Shown: one piece after another, positions 5,729 to 12,306 of the stretch
Numbering within the stretch: position 1 is the first letter of the stretch
Layout of the letters: every line of letters starts with the position of its first letter
DNA from: an uncultured Nitrosopumilaceae archaeon
GTDB lineage: Archaea; Thermoproteota; Nitrososphaeria; Nitrososphaerales; Nitrosopumilaceae
Reading direction: 5' to 3'
NCBI GenBank assembly: GCA_937875805.1
Contig: CALFHG010000080.1
Location: forward strand, 1 to 12,722
DNA: 12,722 bases
Made by a program: the position numbers and the translations under genes
Notes under the pieces: generated by a model
The model's database searches: none
Told to the model about the DNA's origin: nothing
The model's input: the letters and a program-made list of their open reading frames with translations, nothing else

Positions 5729-6916
5729 GTGGATTATAGGATAAAACTTGCAAAAAGAATGCTATTCAATCAAAAAGGAAGTTTGTTTGGTGCTGTTTTA
5801 GCAGTAACAATTGGAATTTTGGTAATCCATGTAAACTTTGTAATTTTTCAGGGATTGTTTGATGCTATTGTAAGGGACATTAGTGATTACAATACCGGTG
5901 ACGTAATCATAACTGATGAATTTGATTTTATCGATAAATCTGATCAATCTTTAATTCGATGGTTTGAGCGAATCCCAGTTGTTCAAGCCGCGACACCGCG
6001 GCTTTCTACTAGTTCTGAAATGAATATGACTAAAAATGGAAAGTTAATTGAAGAAACTAGAATTTCATTAGTTGGTGTTGATCCATTTAATGATGTTAGA
6101 GCATCTACAGTCCATGAAACTGTTACAGAAGGAAGTTATGTTTTTTCAAGAAACTCTATAGTATTAGGATCTAATATAGCACGAGATCTTGGAGGAGCTC
6201 AAGTTGGTGATAGTGTTAAAGTTTTGGTAGTTGATAGATGGGGCCAGGATCAAATCAAACGATTTACAGTTACTGGAATTGCAAATTCACCAGGAGGTCA
6301 AGGGTTTGATTATTCTGGAGTTATTCACATTGATACTTTACGAGATATGATGAGCAGACACGGAGATACTGGCTCATTTATGGTAAAACTTTACGATCAT
6401 TCTAAAGCTCTTGAAGTTAAAGAGTTCTTTTTACGTTCATTCCCAAATGAAGACTTTATTGCAGAAACTACAGAAGAAGCATCAGAAGCACAACTAGAAG
6501 GTTTTAGATCAGGTATTGCAATGATTAACATGATTGGATATTTTGGAATGATGGCATCTGCATTTGCAATTGTTACAATACAAATGATGTTAGTAAATGG
6601 AAAAACAAGACAAATTGGTGTCATGAGATCAATTGGAGCTAAACGAAAAGATATTCTGATAATTTTTATTTTCCAAGGAATGATTATTGGAGCAATTGGT
6701 GCTGGCGTAGGTACTGCAGCAGGATTGGGTTATACTGTATATGCAAAGGAAACCAAAATGTCATTTAATGGAAGTCTTCCTTTAGAAGTAACTTACAACT
6801 GGGAAAAGGTTATCCAAACTGCATTAATGTCATTTATTTTGGCAATAATTGCATCTCTATATCCATCGTATAGAGCTACGAAACTACTACCTGTGGAGGC
6901 TATGAGAAGTGTCTAG
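5729..6916 (+). CDS. ABC transporter permease, MacB/LolE/FtsX type
   Basis: The 395-aa protein has the MacB-PCD plus FtsX layout: a short cytoplasmic N terminus (DYRIKLAKRML), TM1 at about 19-40, an extracytoplasmic domain of about 220 residues (45-262), then three TM segments at about 264-288, 308-338 and 361-380. The cytoplasmic coupling loop KTRQIGVMRSIGAKRKDIL (292-310) and the C-terminal PSYRATKLLPVEAMRS (379-394) are hallmarks of the family. Members dimerise and couple cytoplasmic ATP hydrolysis to extraction, export or mechanical signalling in the envelope, often without moving substrate through the membrane. The GTG start lies 25 nt after a TATA-like box. The ATPase gene overlaps its 3' end by 8 nt. 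Codons 86-91 are unusually GC-rich and lie in a perfect hairpin (5985-6004). Confidence 0.92.
   Translation: MDYRIKLAKRMLFNQKGSLFGAVLAVTIGILVIHVNFVIFQGLFDAIVRDISDYNTGDVIITDEFDFIDKSDQSLIRWFERIPVVQAATPRLSTSSEMNMTKNGKLIEETRISLVGVDPFNDVRASTVHETVTEGSYVFSRNSIVLGSNIARDLGGAQVGDSVKVLVVDRWGQDQIKRFTVTGIANSPGGQGFDYSGVIHIDTLRDMMSRHGDTGSFMVKLYDHSKALEVKEFFLRSFPNEDFIAETTEEASEAQLEGFRSGIAMINMIGYFGMMASAFAIVTIQMMLVNGKTRQIGVMRSIGAKRKDILIIFIFQGMIIGAIGAGVGTAAGLGYTVYAKETKMSFNGSLPLEVTYNWEKVIQTALMSFILAIIASLYPSYRATKLLPVEAMRSV
5985..6004. repeat. Perfect GC-rich hairpin inside the permease gene
   Basis: AAGCCGCG (5985-5992) and CGCGGCTT (5997-6004) form an 8-bp perfect stem with the 4-nt loop ACAC. It is read in frame as Gln-Ala-Ala-Thr-Pro-Arg-Leu using GCC, GCG, CCG and CGG codons, which are rare among neighbouring genes. 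The protein segment looks normal for the family, so the unusual feature is at the nucleic acid level. Confidence 0.75.
6895..6899 (+). promoter_or_regulatory. Shine-Dalgarno site deciding the ATPase start
   Basis: GGAGG lies inside the last codons of the permease gene, 9 nt before the GTG at 6909. It supports translation of the ATPase from an internal site of the shared message. Confidence 0.7.
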
Positions 6917-7610
6917 TGTACTTGAAATTAATAATATGAGTAAAATTTATGGTGAAGCCGATAACCGAGTCAAAGCTCTTGATGATGTTTCATTTTCAAT
7001 TAAACAAGGAGAATTTGTTTTAATTGTTGGTAGCTCTGGATCTGGTAAATCTACCTTACTAAACATGATTGGATTATTAGATCATCCTACAAAAGGTAAA
7101 ATTTCAATTGATGGAATTGACACTACTACACTTAATGATGATAAAATTTCTTCATTTAGAAATAAAAAATTAGGATTTATCTTCCAATTTTCAAATCTAC
7201 TTACTGATCTCTCAGTTTTAGAAAATGTTTTGTTACCTTTACAAATTGGAGGCAATAACACTGGTGAAAAAGATGCAATGGATTTACTGAAAGCAGTTGG
7301 ACTTGAAGATCAAATATACAAACGTGCAAATAAAATTTCAGGTGGACAAGCTCAAAGAGTTGCGATTGCAAGAGGTTTAATCAATAAACCATCTATAGTT
7401 TTAGCTGATGAACCAACTGGCAATCTTGATTCTGTCACTTCAGCAACAATAGTTCAACTAATGAAATCTATGGCAAAAAAACTCAATCAAACATTCATTA
7501 TTGTCACACACGATAGAGAACATTTTGGCAATGTTGATAGAGTCATTACAATTAAAGATGGTAAAGCATTTGAAGGTGATATGCCATCAGAAATGGAGAT
7601 AACAGTATAA
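6909..7610 (+). CDS. ABC transporter ATP-binding protein, LolD/MacB type
   Basis: All nucleotide-binding motifs are intact in this 233-aa protein: Walker A GSSGSGKST (41-49), Q-loop IFQFSNLL (Gln93), signature ISGGQAQRVAIARG (143-156), Walker B SIVLADEPTGNLD (162-174, with the catalytic Glu168) and the switch His201 in VTHD. The QR after the signature and the DEPTGNLD form are typical of the LolD/FtsE/MacB group, whose partner permeases are of the kind found directly upstream. It powers that permease at the inner face of the membrane. The GTG start has a GGAGG 9 nt upstream and overlaps the permease by 8 nt. The stop overlaps the next start as TAATG. Tight coupling implies fixed stoichiometry of the three products. 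Confidence 0.96.
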   Translation: MSSVLEINNMSKIYGEADNRVKALDDVSFSIKQGEFVLIVGSSGSGKSTLLNMIGLLDHPTKGKISIDGIDTTTLNDDKISSFRNKKLGFIFQFSNLLTDLSVLENVLLPLQIGGNNTGEKDAMDLLKAVGLEDQIYKRANKISGGQAQRVAIARGLINKPSIVLADEPTGNLDSVTSATIVQLMKSMAKKLNQTFIIVTHDREHFGNVDRVITIKDGKAFEGDMPSEMEITV

Positions 7611-8914
7611 TGAATTCTAAAATTATTTTATCATTACTTGTGATTGGATTGTTACCAATTATTTTTGATAATTCTTATGCACAAATTAGTTCAGGAGGAT
7701 TTGGTCAATCTCCTTTTGAAAGAGACTTTGGTGATGTAAAATTTCTAGATGCTTATTTTGGTACAATTAACGAAAAAATTGAAGTTGAACCAGGAGATGG
7801 TAATGTTCCATTTACTGCTATATTTGCCAACGTTGGATCTCAAGATATTACGGGAATTAGTGGTCAGCTATCTTTACCATTAGGATTTTCAGCCTCAGAT
7901 GGTCCTCAATCATTAATTTATTCAGATAGTGTTGCAAATTCATTAGCGGGTGAGAATTTCTACTTAACATTTTTTGTAAATATTGATAAAAATATACAAA
8001 TCCAACAATATCCTGGAACTGTAAAAGTAGATTATTCTAGATTAAGAGAATCTGGAGTTAGAACTGCATTTGATGATTTTGATTTTAAGGTAACTGGTGA
8101 TAGTGTAATTAATGTCAAAGCTTTACAGCCTTTTCTTACCTCTTTAAGATCCAACAATGTGGTAATTGAAATTTCAAATGATGGTACTGCTCCTATTTCT
8201 GGTGTAGATATTACTGCAACAAATACACAAACAGAACTTGCATCAACATCATCTTCAACTACTAATATAGAAAATGTTGTAATTCTAGAATCAAGCTGGG
8301 ATATTGGAAATATTGATCCAAAATCATCAAGACAACTCACTGCAACTGTATATGTTCCTCAATCATTGAAAGGTGACACTTTAAGGATTCCATTATCTAT
8401 TTCATATTATAACGCACATGGAGATTTACATCAAATTTCAAAAATTGTTGATTTTTACATCAAAGGACTAATTGATTTAACAATCTTCAATGTTGATGTA
8501 ATTGAATTATCTGGTACTCAAATGGTAATTGGTGAAATAATTAACGAAGGAAATGAAGATGGATTATTTGGTTTTGTTTCTATTGAATCTAAAGGTGAAT
8601 CTAATATTAAATCAAATACTCAATTTATTGATGAAATTGAAACAGAAGCACCAGTACCATTTAATCTTCCAATTGAATTTGATGGTGAACCAAGATATGG
8701 TGAACATGACATCACAATAACTGTAAGATACAAAGATAGTACAAGAGATGAAATATTTCTAAATCATGATGCAACAATTACTGTAAAGGAACCACCAAAG
8801 GAAGATGAAAATTCTATTGATCCAACAATGATAATCATTTCAATTCTTTTAGTGATGGGAGCTGCATTTTACATAATTCGTAGGCGTAAAAAAACAGCAA
8901 TTGAGGCTAGTTGA
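7610..8914 (+). CDS. Secreted, C-terminally membrane-anchored beta-rich protein linked to the ABC exporter (COG1361-like)
   Basis: The 434-aa protein has an N-terminal signal peptide (hydrophobic core about 5-19, probable cleavage after NSYA at residue 24). A long extracytoplasmic region follows, and near the C terminus there is one TM helix (about 406-423) with a RRRKK stop-transfer, giving N-out/C-in topology. The outer part appears to hold three Ig-like or CARDB/NEW3-like beta domains (roughly 45-160, 165-285 and 288-393), each with a phrase such as ANVGSQDITG, ISNDGTAPISG or INEGNEDGLFG. These are typical of archaeal S-layer-like COG1361 proteins. No enzyme motif is visible. Start overlap with the ATPase stop (TAATG) and a GGAG 11 nt upstream show it belongs to the transporter unit. 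I infer a role as the external partner or adaptor of the MacB-like permease. Confidence 0.82.
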   Translation: MNSKIILSLLVIGLLPIIFDNSYAQISSGGFGQSPFERDFGDVKFLDAYFGTINEKIEVEPGDGNVPFTAIFANVGSQDITGISGQLSLPLGFSASDGPQSLIYSDSVANSLAGENFYLTFFVNIDKNIQIQQYPGTVKVDYSRLRESGVRTAFDDFDFKVTGDSVINVKALQPFLTSLRSNNVVIEISNDGTAPISGVDITATNTQTELASTSSSTTNIENVVILESSWDIGNIDPKSSRQLTATVYVPQSLKGDTLRIPLSISYYNAHGDLHQISKIVDFYIKGLIDLTIFNVDVIELSGTQMVIGEIINEGNEDGLFGFVSIESKGESNIKSNTQFIDEIETEAPVPFNLPIEFDGEPRYGEHDITITVRYKDSTRDEIFLNHDATITVKEPPKEDENSIDPTMIIISILLVMGAAFYIIRRRKKTAIEAS

Positions 8915-8945
8915 AGACATAATTTTAAATCTAAAACGAGGAATT

Positions 8946-8950
8946 AAGGA
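8946..8950 (+). promoter_or_regulatory. Shine-Dalgarno site for the coiled-coil protein
   Basis: AAGGA lies 8 nt before the TTG at 8959 and supports that non-ATG start. A TTTTAAAT at 8923-8930 is about 32 nt from the start, but a transcript begun from it would lack the AAGGA. Read-through from the ABC genes is therefore the better model. Confidence 0.55.
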
Positions 8951-8958
8951 ATAATAAA

Positions 8959-9291
8959 TTGAGGTTAACAATTATAATTCTCATTGCAGTTTTATCTATT
9001 GGAAGTATAGTAATTTCATTAGGTTTTCTAACTTTTCAAGAATACATTGATGTTCCTGAAATCACTAGTCAATATGAAAAATTAGAATCATATAAAAATG
9101 ATTTAGAAAAAATTAATCAACAAAATCAAAAAATTCTAAATGATTTAGAAAGTCAAATTAAAAATTCTGATGATGTTAATTTAGAAAAAATCAATGAGGA
9201 AATCAACGTAATAAAACAAGTAATTGAAGAAAACACAGCAGAATTAGAACAAGTAATTACAAAATTATCTCAAATGGAAACTGAACCATAG
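8959..9291 (+). CDS. Small membrane-anchored coiled-coil protein
   Basis: The 110-aa protein has an uncleaved signal-anchor or TM helix at residues 4-25 and then a hydrophilic, Glu/Asn/Gln/Lys-rich helical region (about 35-105) with heptad-like hydrophobic spacing (for example LEKINQQNQKILNDLESQI and INEEINVIKQVIEENTAELE). It is predicted to be a long coiled coil, probably outside the cell since only the MRL start precedes the helix. I do not recognise a named family. It follows the beta-rich partner protein after 44 bp, has AAGGA 8 nt before its TTG start, and so probably forms the fourth gene of the ABC module. Periplasmic-adaptor-like hairpins in MacA-type systems use coiled coils, but no homology to MacA is visible here. 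Confidence 0.75.
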   Translation: MRLTIIILIAVLSIGSIVISLGFLTFQEYIDVPEITSQYEKLESYKNDLEKINQQNQKILNDLESQIKNSDDVNLEKINEEINVIKQVIEENTAELEQVITKLSQMETEP

Positions 9292-9330
9292 TAACTTCTG
9301 ATTTTCATTTTTGGAAAATTTACCTCATAA

Positions 9331-9337
9331 TTATATG
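9331..9337 (+). promoter_or_regulatory. TATA-like element before a possible 22-aa peptide
   Basis: TTATATG is centred about 29 nt before an ATG at 9363. The surrounding spacer is AT-rich, so the match is weak by itself. It matters only together with the short frame that follows. Confidence 0.3.
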
Positions 9338-9362
9338 ATATCTTAAGCATGTAATTTTCGGT

Positions 9363-9431
9363 ATGGTGAAGGGCATATTTCTATTTCTAGCATGTAGTAT
9401 TGTAGAATTCATCACAATACCATTACTGTAA
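9363..9431 (+). CDS. Possible 22-aa hydrophobic peptide with lipobox-like LFLAC
   Basis: ATG at 9363 opens a frame reading MVKGIFLFLACSIVEFITIP plus two Leu, stopped by TAA. It looks like a tiny lipoprotein signal sequence or membrane peptide: Lys3, a hydrophobic core, and a lipobox-like LFLAC with Cys11. A TATA-like box sits at leaderless distance. It could equally be chance, or the decayed start of a former secreted protein. There is no other support, so confidence is low. Confidence 0.25.
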   Translation: MVKGIFLFLACSIVEFITIPLL

Positions 9432-9451
9432 ACTGACTAGTATTTTTAATT

Positions 9452-9460
9452 CATATACTA
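9452..9460 (+). promoter_or_regulatory. TATA-like element of the 59-aa membrane protein gene
   Basis: CATATACTA is centred about 25 nt before the TTG at 9480, the same leaderless geometry as seen at the other starts in this window. There is no Shine-Dalgarno before the TTG. Confidence 0.45.
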
Positions 9461-9479
9461 AACCATAAAGCCATCTTTA

Positions 9480-9659
9480 TTGGAGACACATCGAAAACTA
9501 ACAATTGTAGGAGTAATTTTACTTGCAGTAACATTTCTGATTAATTACTATCATCAATTAGATCATCCTGGTGTGGGATTCAACTATGCATATGTTCCAG
9601 GAGTTGCAATGCTGATAGCCTTTTCGCTTAGTCTTCTAATGTTTACAAAAGATCGTTAA
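9480..9659 (+). CDS. Small two-TM membrane protein, 59 aa
   Basis: A TTG start gives METHRKLTIVGVILLAVTFL, continuing to a C terminus SLLMFTKDR and TAA. It has two predicted membrane helices (about 7-23 and 38-55) joined by a short loop NYYHQLDHPGVGFNYAYVPG rich in His, Tyr, Asp and Gly. Charges (RK near the start, KDR at the end) put both termini in the cytoplasm and the loop outside. A TATA-like box about 25 nt upstream and the clean hydrophobic pattern support a real leaderless gene. Clusters of small TM proteins of this kind are common in Nitrososphaerota, but I do not recognise a family and cannot give a function. It stands alone between the ABC module and the UbiB pair. Confidence 0.7.
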   Translation: METHRKLTIVGVILLAVTFLINYYHQLDHPGVGFNYAYVPGVAMLIAFSLSLLMFTKDR

Positions 9660-9669
9660 AATGATTCCA

Positions 9670-9716
9670 ATAGATAGTGTAAAGTTTCTTTAGAAACGAA
9701 CTTCCATCTTATCTAT
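9670..9716. other. Nested inverted repeat / hairpin element downstream of the 59-aa gene
   Basis: ATAGATA (9670-9676) pairs with TATCTAT (9710-9716). Inside lies a perfect 6-bp hairpin GTTTCT (9684-9689) / AGAAAC (9692-9697) with a 2-nt centre. An A-rich run follows at about 9727-9733. It could fold in RNA as a 3' end structure of the 59-aa gene or be a protein binding site. It starts 10 nt after that gene's stop codon. A classical oligo-T terminator does not follow directly on the plus strand. Confidence 0.35.
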
Positions 9717-9859
9717 CAGATTAATTTAAAAAAATTGTAATAAAAGAGACACGAAGAAATTATCAGTGAGATCTAAATACTAATTTACAAAATTTATTCT
9801 AACCGTCACCAAAGTACAAAATATTTTTGGTCTCAGGCTGAAGTATCTATACCGTAAGA

Positions 9860-9866
9860 TTATAAG
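9860..9866 (+). promoter_or_regulatory. TATA-like element of the two-TM/UbiB operon
   Basis: TTATAAG is centred 25 nt before the ATG at 9888, with no Shine-Dalgarno between. It is one of the clearest TATA boxes in the window and predicts a leaderless message covering both genes. Confidence 0.6.
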
Positions 9867-9887
9867 CAATTACTGGATCTTGCGTAT

Positions 9888-10277
9888 ATGCCTGGGGATG
9901 AGATTGAAGTCCCAAAGGAATTACGCGAATTCATGCTAGAACAAGCAGAAGAAACAATTCTTGGGCAAAAAAATGGCTCAAACAAACAATATCGTTATGG
10001 CAATTTACACATTAGAGAATACGACGATAAATTTTTAGTTCATACTGATAAAATTGATCCACGAAAAGATCCTATGGGGCATTTAGTTTATGACGCTCCT
10101 GAGGTCTTAATTGGTTTAGCTTGTGCAATTTTTGGAGGTTCACAAATAGCAAAAAAAATTACAAATAAAAATTCTAAAAAATTAACAATAACTTCTGGAT
10201 TAATATCTTCAATAATTTCTGGATATGTTGGATATTTAGCTACTAAGAAAATAAAAAATTATCTAGAGAAATTATAA
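9888..10277 (+). CDS. Two-TM protein of unknown function coupled to UbiB
   Basis: The 129-aa protein has a hydrophilic N-terminal half (about 1-70) starting MPGDEIEVPKELREFMLEQA, with a probable helix followed by beta-like RYGNLHIREYDDKFLVHTDK. Two hydrophobic segments follow (about 73-88 and 99-117) with Lys-rich loops and tail (KKITNKNSKK, KKIKNYLEKL), giving cytoplasmic N and C termini. I recognise no named domain. Its stop overlaps the start of the ABC1/UbiB gene as TAATG, so the two are translationally coupled and likely work together. UbiB proteins themselves end in two TM helices, so this protein may form a membrane subunit or regulator of the kinase-like protein. That is inference from context only. 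Confidence 0.8.
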   Translation: MPGDEIEVPKELREFMLEQAEETILGQKNGSNKQYRYGNLHIREYDDKFLVHTDKIDPRKDPMGHLVYDAPEVLIGLACAIFGGSQIAKKITNKNSKKLTITSGLISSIISGYVGYLATKKIKNYLEKL

Positions 10278-11821
10278 TGTCCACTGTAAGAACAATACAA
10301 GTATTCTTCAAACTTTTTCCATCTATTCTTGCATTACGTAAAGATAGAAAGAAATGGATTAATCAGGAAAAAAATCAAATTGATTCAGAACAGTTTAGAA
10401 AAAATGCTCGAAATGTTCTTGATACATTCATTTCGCTAGGACCTGTATACATAAAATTAGGACAATGGCTTTCCTCAAGAGCAGATATTTTACCTCAACC
10501 ATATTTAGAAGAGCTTTCAAAACTCCAAGACTGTGTTCCTTCTGCACCCTTTGATCAAGTAAAACCAATAATTGAAAAAGAACTTGGTCCAATTAATGAA
10601 AAATTTGATGAGATTGATCCTAATCCAATTTCTGGGGCTTCAATAGGTCAAGTTTATCGTGGTTCTATTTCTGGTCAACAGATTGTTGTAAAAGTGAAAA
10701 GACCAGGAATTGAAAAAGTTGTTGCAAAGGATCTCCAAGTCTTAAAAAAAGTTCTTCCTATAGCATTAAGATTTGTTGATCCAAATTTGCGTTATTCTGC
10801 AAAAGCAATGCTTTCTCAATTTATTGAAACAATTTATGAAGAAATGGATTACACAAATGAACTCCAAAATCTTAAACAAATTAAACATGATATGGCTAGT
10901 TCAAGTAAAGTTATTGTGCCATCTGTTTATGATGATTATTCATCAAAAAATGTCCTTACCATGGAGTATCTTCCTGGAATCAAGGTTACAGATGTAAAAG
11001 CCTTGAATGAAAAAGGAATTGATAGAGAACAGCTTGTAATTGATGTTCACAAGGTCTTTTTTACAATGCTTCTCAAACATTCCACATTTCATGCAGATCC
11101 TCACCCTGGTAATATTTCAGTAACTGATGATGGAAAACTCATTTTGTATGACTATGGAATGGTTGGACGAATAAACAATGAGACTAGATTCAAATTAATT
11201 CGACTCTATCTTGCACTAGTTGAAAAAAATCCTCCTAGAGTAGTCAATGCGATGATTGATCTTTCAATGTTAACTCCTGGTTACAATAGAGAGGTAATTG
11301 AAAAAGGAATTGAACTCTCAATTCGTGCAATGCATGGAAATAAACCTGATGAAATGGAAGTTCAAAGTTTGATGGAGCTTGCGAATCAAACAATGAGTAA
11401 ATTCCCATTTGTATTGCCCAAGAATTTAGCTTTGTATATGAGAATGGCATCAATCATTGAAGGAATCTACAAAACTCATGATATAGATTTTAAATTTGTT
11501 AAAGTTTTAAAAAATATTTTACTAGAAGAAAATCTTATTCCACGTGCATATATTGAAGAATTAAAAATTTCATTTGATAATTTTTCAAAATCAATTGATT
11601 CAGCTCTTAGAATTGGACCTGAAATGAAAAAACTTATGGATGAAGCTCAAATCTATATGAAGAAAGGAAGACCTATGGTTTTAATCAGTGGAAGTATATT
11701 TGCATCAGCAACTTTTCTTGGTTCTGTATTTTTATACCAATCAAGTGAATTACTTGGTTTAGTAGGTATGATTAGTTCTGGTTTGATAATGATTGCTTCA
11801 GGATTTTTTAGAAAACACTAG
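10277..11821 (+). CDS. ABC1/UbiB-family atypical protein kinase-like ATPase
   Basis: The 514-aa protein carries the ABC1/ADCK/UbiB set. There is a KxGQ motif in YIKLGQWLSSRADILP (Lys60, Gly62, Gln63), an Ala/Gly loop SGASIGQVYRG (119-129) in place of the Gly-rich kinase loop, and Lys139 in VVKVKRPG. EEMDYTNELQN (188-198) holds the ExD motif, followed by hinge-like TMEYLPG, catalytic HADPHPGN (272-279) and metal-binding DYG (292-294). Two C-terminal TM helices lie at about 465-485 and 490-510. Family members support ubiquinone synthesis or isoprenoid lipid homeostasis through ATPase activity rather than classic protein phosphorylation. In an archaeon with menaquinone-type quinones the partner lipid is uncertain. 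It starts at TAATG after the two-TM protein. Its stop is one base from the stop of the convergent Hsp20 gene. Confidence 0.95.
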   Translation: MSTVRTIQVFFKLFPSILALRKDRKKWINQEKNQIDSEQFRKNARNVLDTFISLGPVYIKLGQWLSSRADILPQPYLEELSKLQDCVPSAPFDQVKPIIEKELGPINEKFDEIDPNPISGASIGQVYRGSISGQQIVVKVKRPGIEKVVAKDLQVLKKVLPIALRFVDPNLRYSAKAMLSQFIETIYEEMDYTNELQNLKQIKHDMASSSKVIVPSVYDDYSSKNVLTMEYLPGIKVTDVKALNEKGIDREQLVIDVHKVFFTMLLKHSTFHADPHPGNISVTDDGKLILYDYGMVGRINNETRFKLIRLYLALVEKNPPRVVNAMIDLSMLTPGYNREVIEKGIELSIRAMHGNKPDEMEVQSLMELANQTMSKFPFVLPKNLALYMRMASIIEGIYKTHDIDFKFVKVLKNILLEENLIPRAYIEELKISFDNFSKSIDSALRIGPEMKKLMDEAQIYMKKGRPMVLISGSIFASATFLGSVFLYQSSELLGLVGMISSGLIMIASGFFRKH

Positions 11822-11822
11822 A

Positions 11823-12203
11823 TTATTCTATTGTAATATCTTTTCCCTTTTTTGTAATAGGTATAATTAATGTAAGAATACCATTTTCATATTTTGCAGA
11901 TTCTATTTTTTCTTCTCCTTGTTTAATTTCTACAGGAAGTCTAATTTTTTTATCAATTACATTTGGTCTTTGGTTTGAAATCAATGATTCTGATTCTTTT
12001 TCATCAATTGTTTTTTTTGCATTGATGGAGAGAATGTCTCCACATAAAGATAATTCAATTTCTTTTTTTGTAAATCCAGGAATATCAATTACAATTTTTA
12101 GATTTTCATCATTGAGATACATGTCAATTGGTGGTAAAACAAATTCATAGAATTCCCTTGATTTATTTCCAATCTCTTTGATTACGTCTTTTACAAGTCC
12201 CAT
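11823..12203 (-). CDS. Small heat-shock protein, Hsp20/alpha-crystallin family
   Basis: The protein has an alpha-crystallin domain (about 24-122 of 126) with PPIDMYLNDENLKIVIDIPG, GFTKKEIELSLCGDILSINA, KKIRLPVEIK and the diagnostic ENGILTLIIPI near residues 106-116. A C-terminal ITI at 123-125 fits the I-x-I tail that binds the neighbouring subunit's groove. Such proteins form oligomers that hold unfolding proteins without ATP. The N-terminal arm is short. A longer version begins at TTG 12221, but the TATA-like box at 12229-12235 is 29 nt before the ATG at 12203 and only 11 nt before that TTG, so the ATG is preferred with a near-leaderless mRNA. Two related palindromes lie upstream of the promoter. 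The gene converges on UbiB. Confidence 0.92.
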   Translation of the reverse strand: MGLVKDVIKEIGNKSREFYEFVLPPIDMYLNDENLKIVIDIPGFTKKEIELSLCGDILSINAKKTIDEKESESLISNQRPNVIDKKIRLPVEIKQGEEKIESAKYENGILTLIIPITKKGKDITIE

Positions 12204-12228
12204 TTTGTGTTGTGTGCTCAATTTTTGG

Positions 12229-12235
12229 TTATAAA
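12229..12235 (-). promoter_or_regulatory. TATA box of the Hsp20 gene
   Basis: The minus strand reads TTTATAA, centred about 29 nt before the ATG at 12203. The predicted transcription start would fall near 12206, downstream of the alternative TTG at 12221. This is the main evidence for the shorter protein. Confidence 0.55.
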
Positions 12236-12249
12236 CCTTGATAGGATTT

Positions 12250-12280
12250 AGCTAAGTTTGTTTAACACACTTGAACGTAA
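12250..12280. repeat. Palindromic repeat copy A upstream of Hsp20
   Basis: This 31-bp unit matches copy B at 12307-12337 at 23 of 31 positions, with 7 of the 8 differences being transitions. Its core 12254-12272 (AAGTTTGTTTAACACACTT) is a 19-bp near-perfect palindrome: 8 of 9 arm pairs match. It lies about 20 bp upstream of the Hsp20 TATA box, a place suited to an activator or a repressor that extends over the promoter. Confidence 0.6.
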
Positions 12281-12306
12281 TTCAAAAAATAATCCCTAAA
12301 GTATTC

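Noticed and set aside
9292..9887. tRNA or other structural RNA gene in the largest spacer
   Set aside because: No cloverleaf, T-arm GTTCRA-type sequence or GC-rich block was seen. In an AT-rich archaeon a structural RNA gene would usually stand out as GC-rich.
10773..11453. Two 69-74 aa frames on either strand inside the UbiB gene
   Set aside because: They are out-of-frame shadows of a gene with intact kinase-like motifs throughout.
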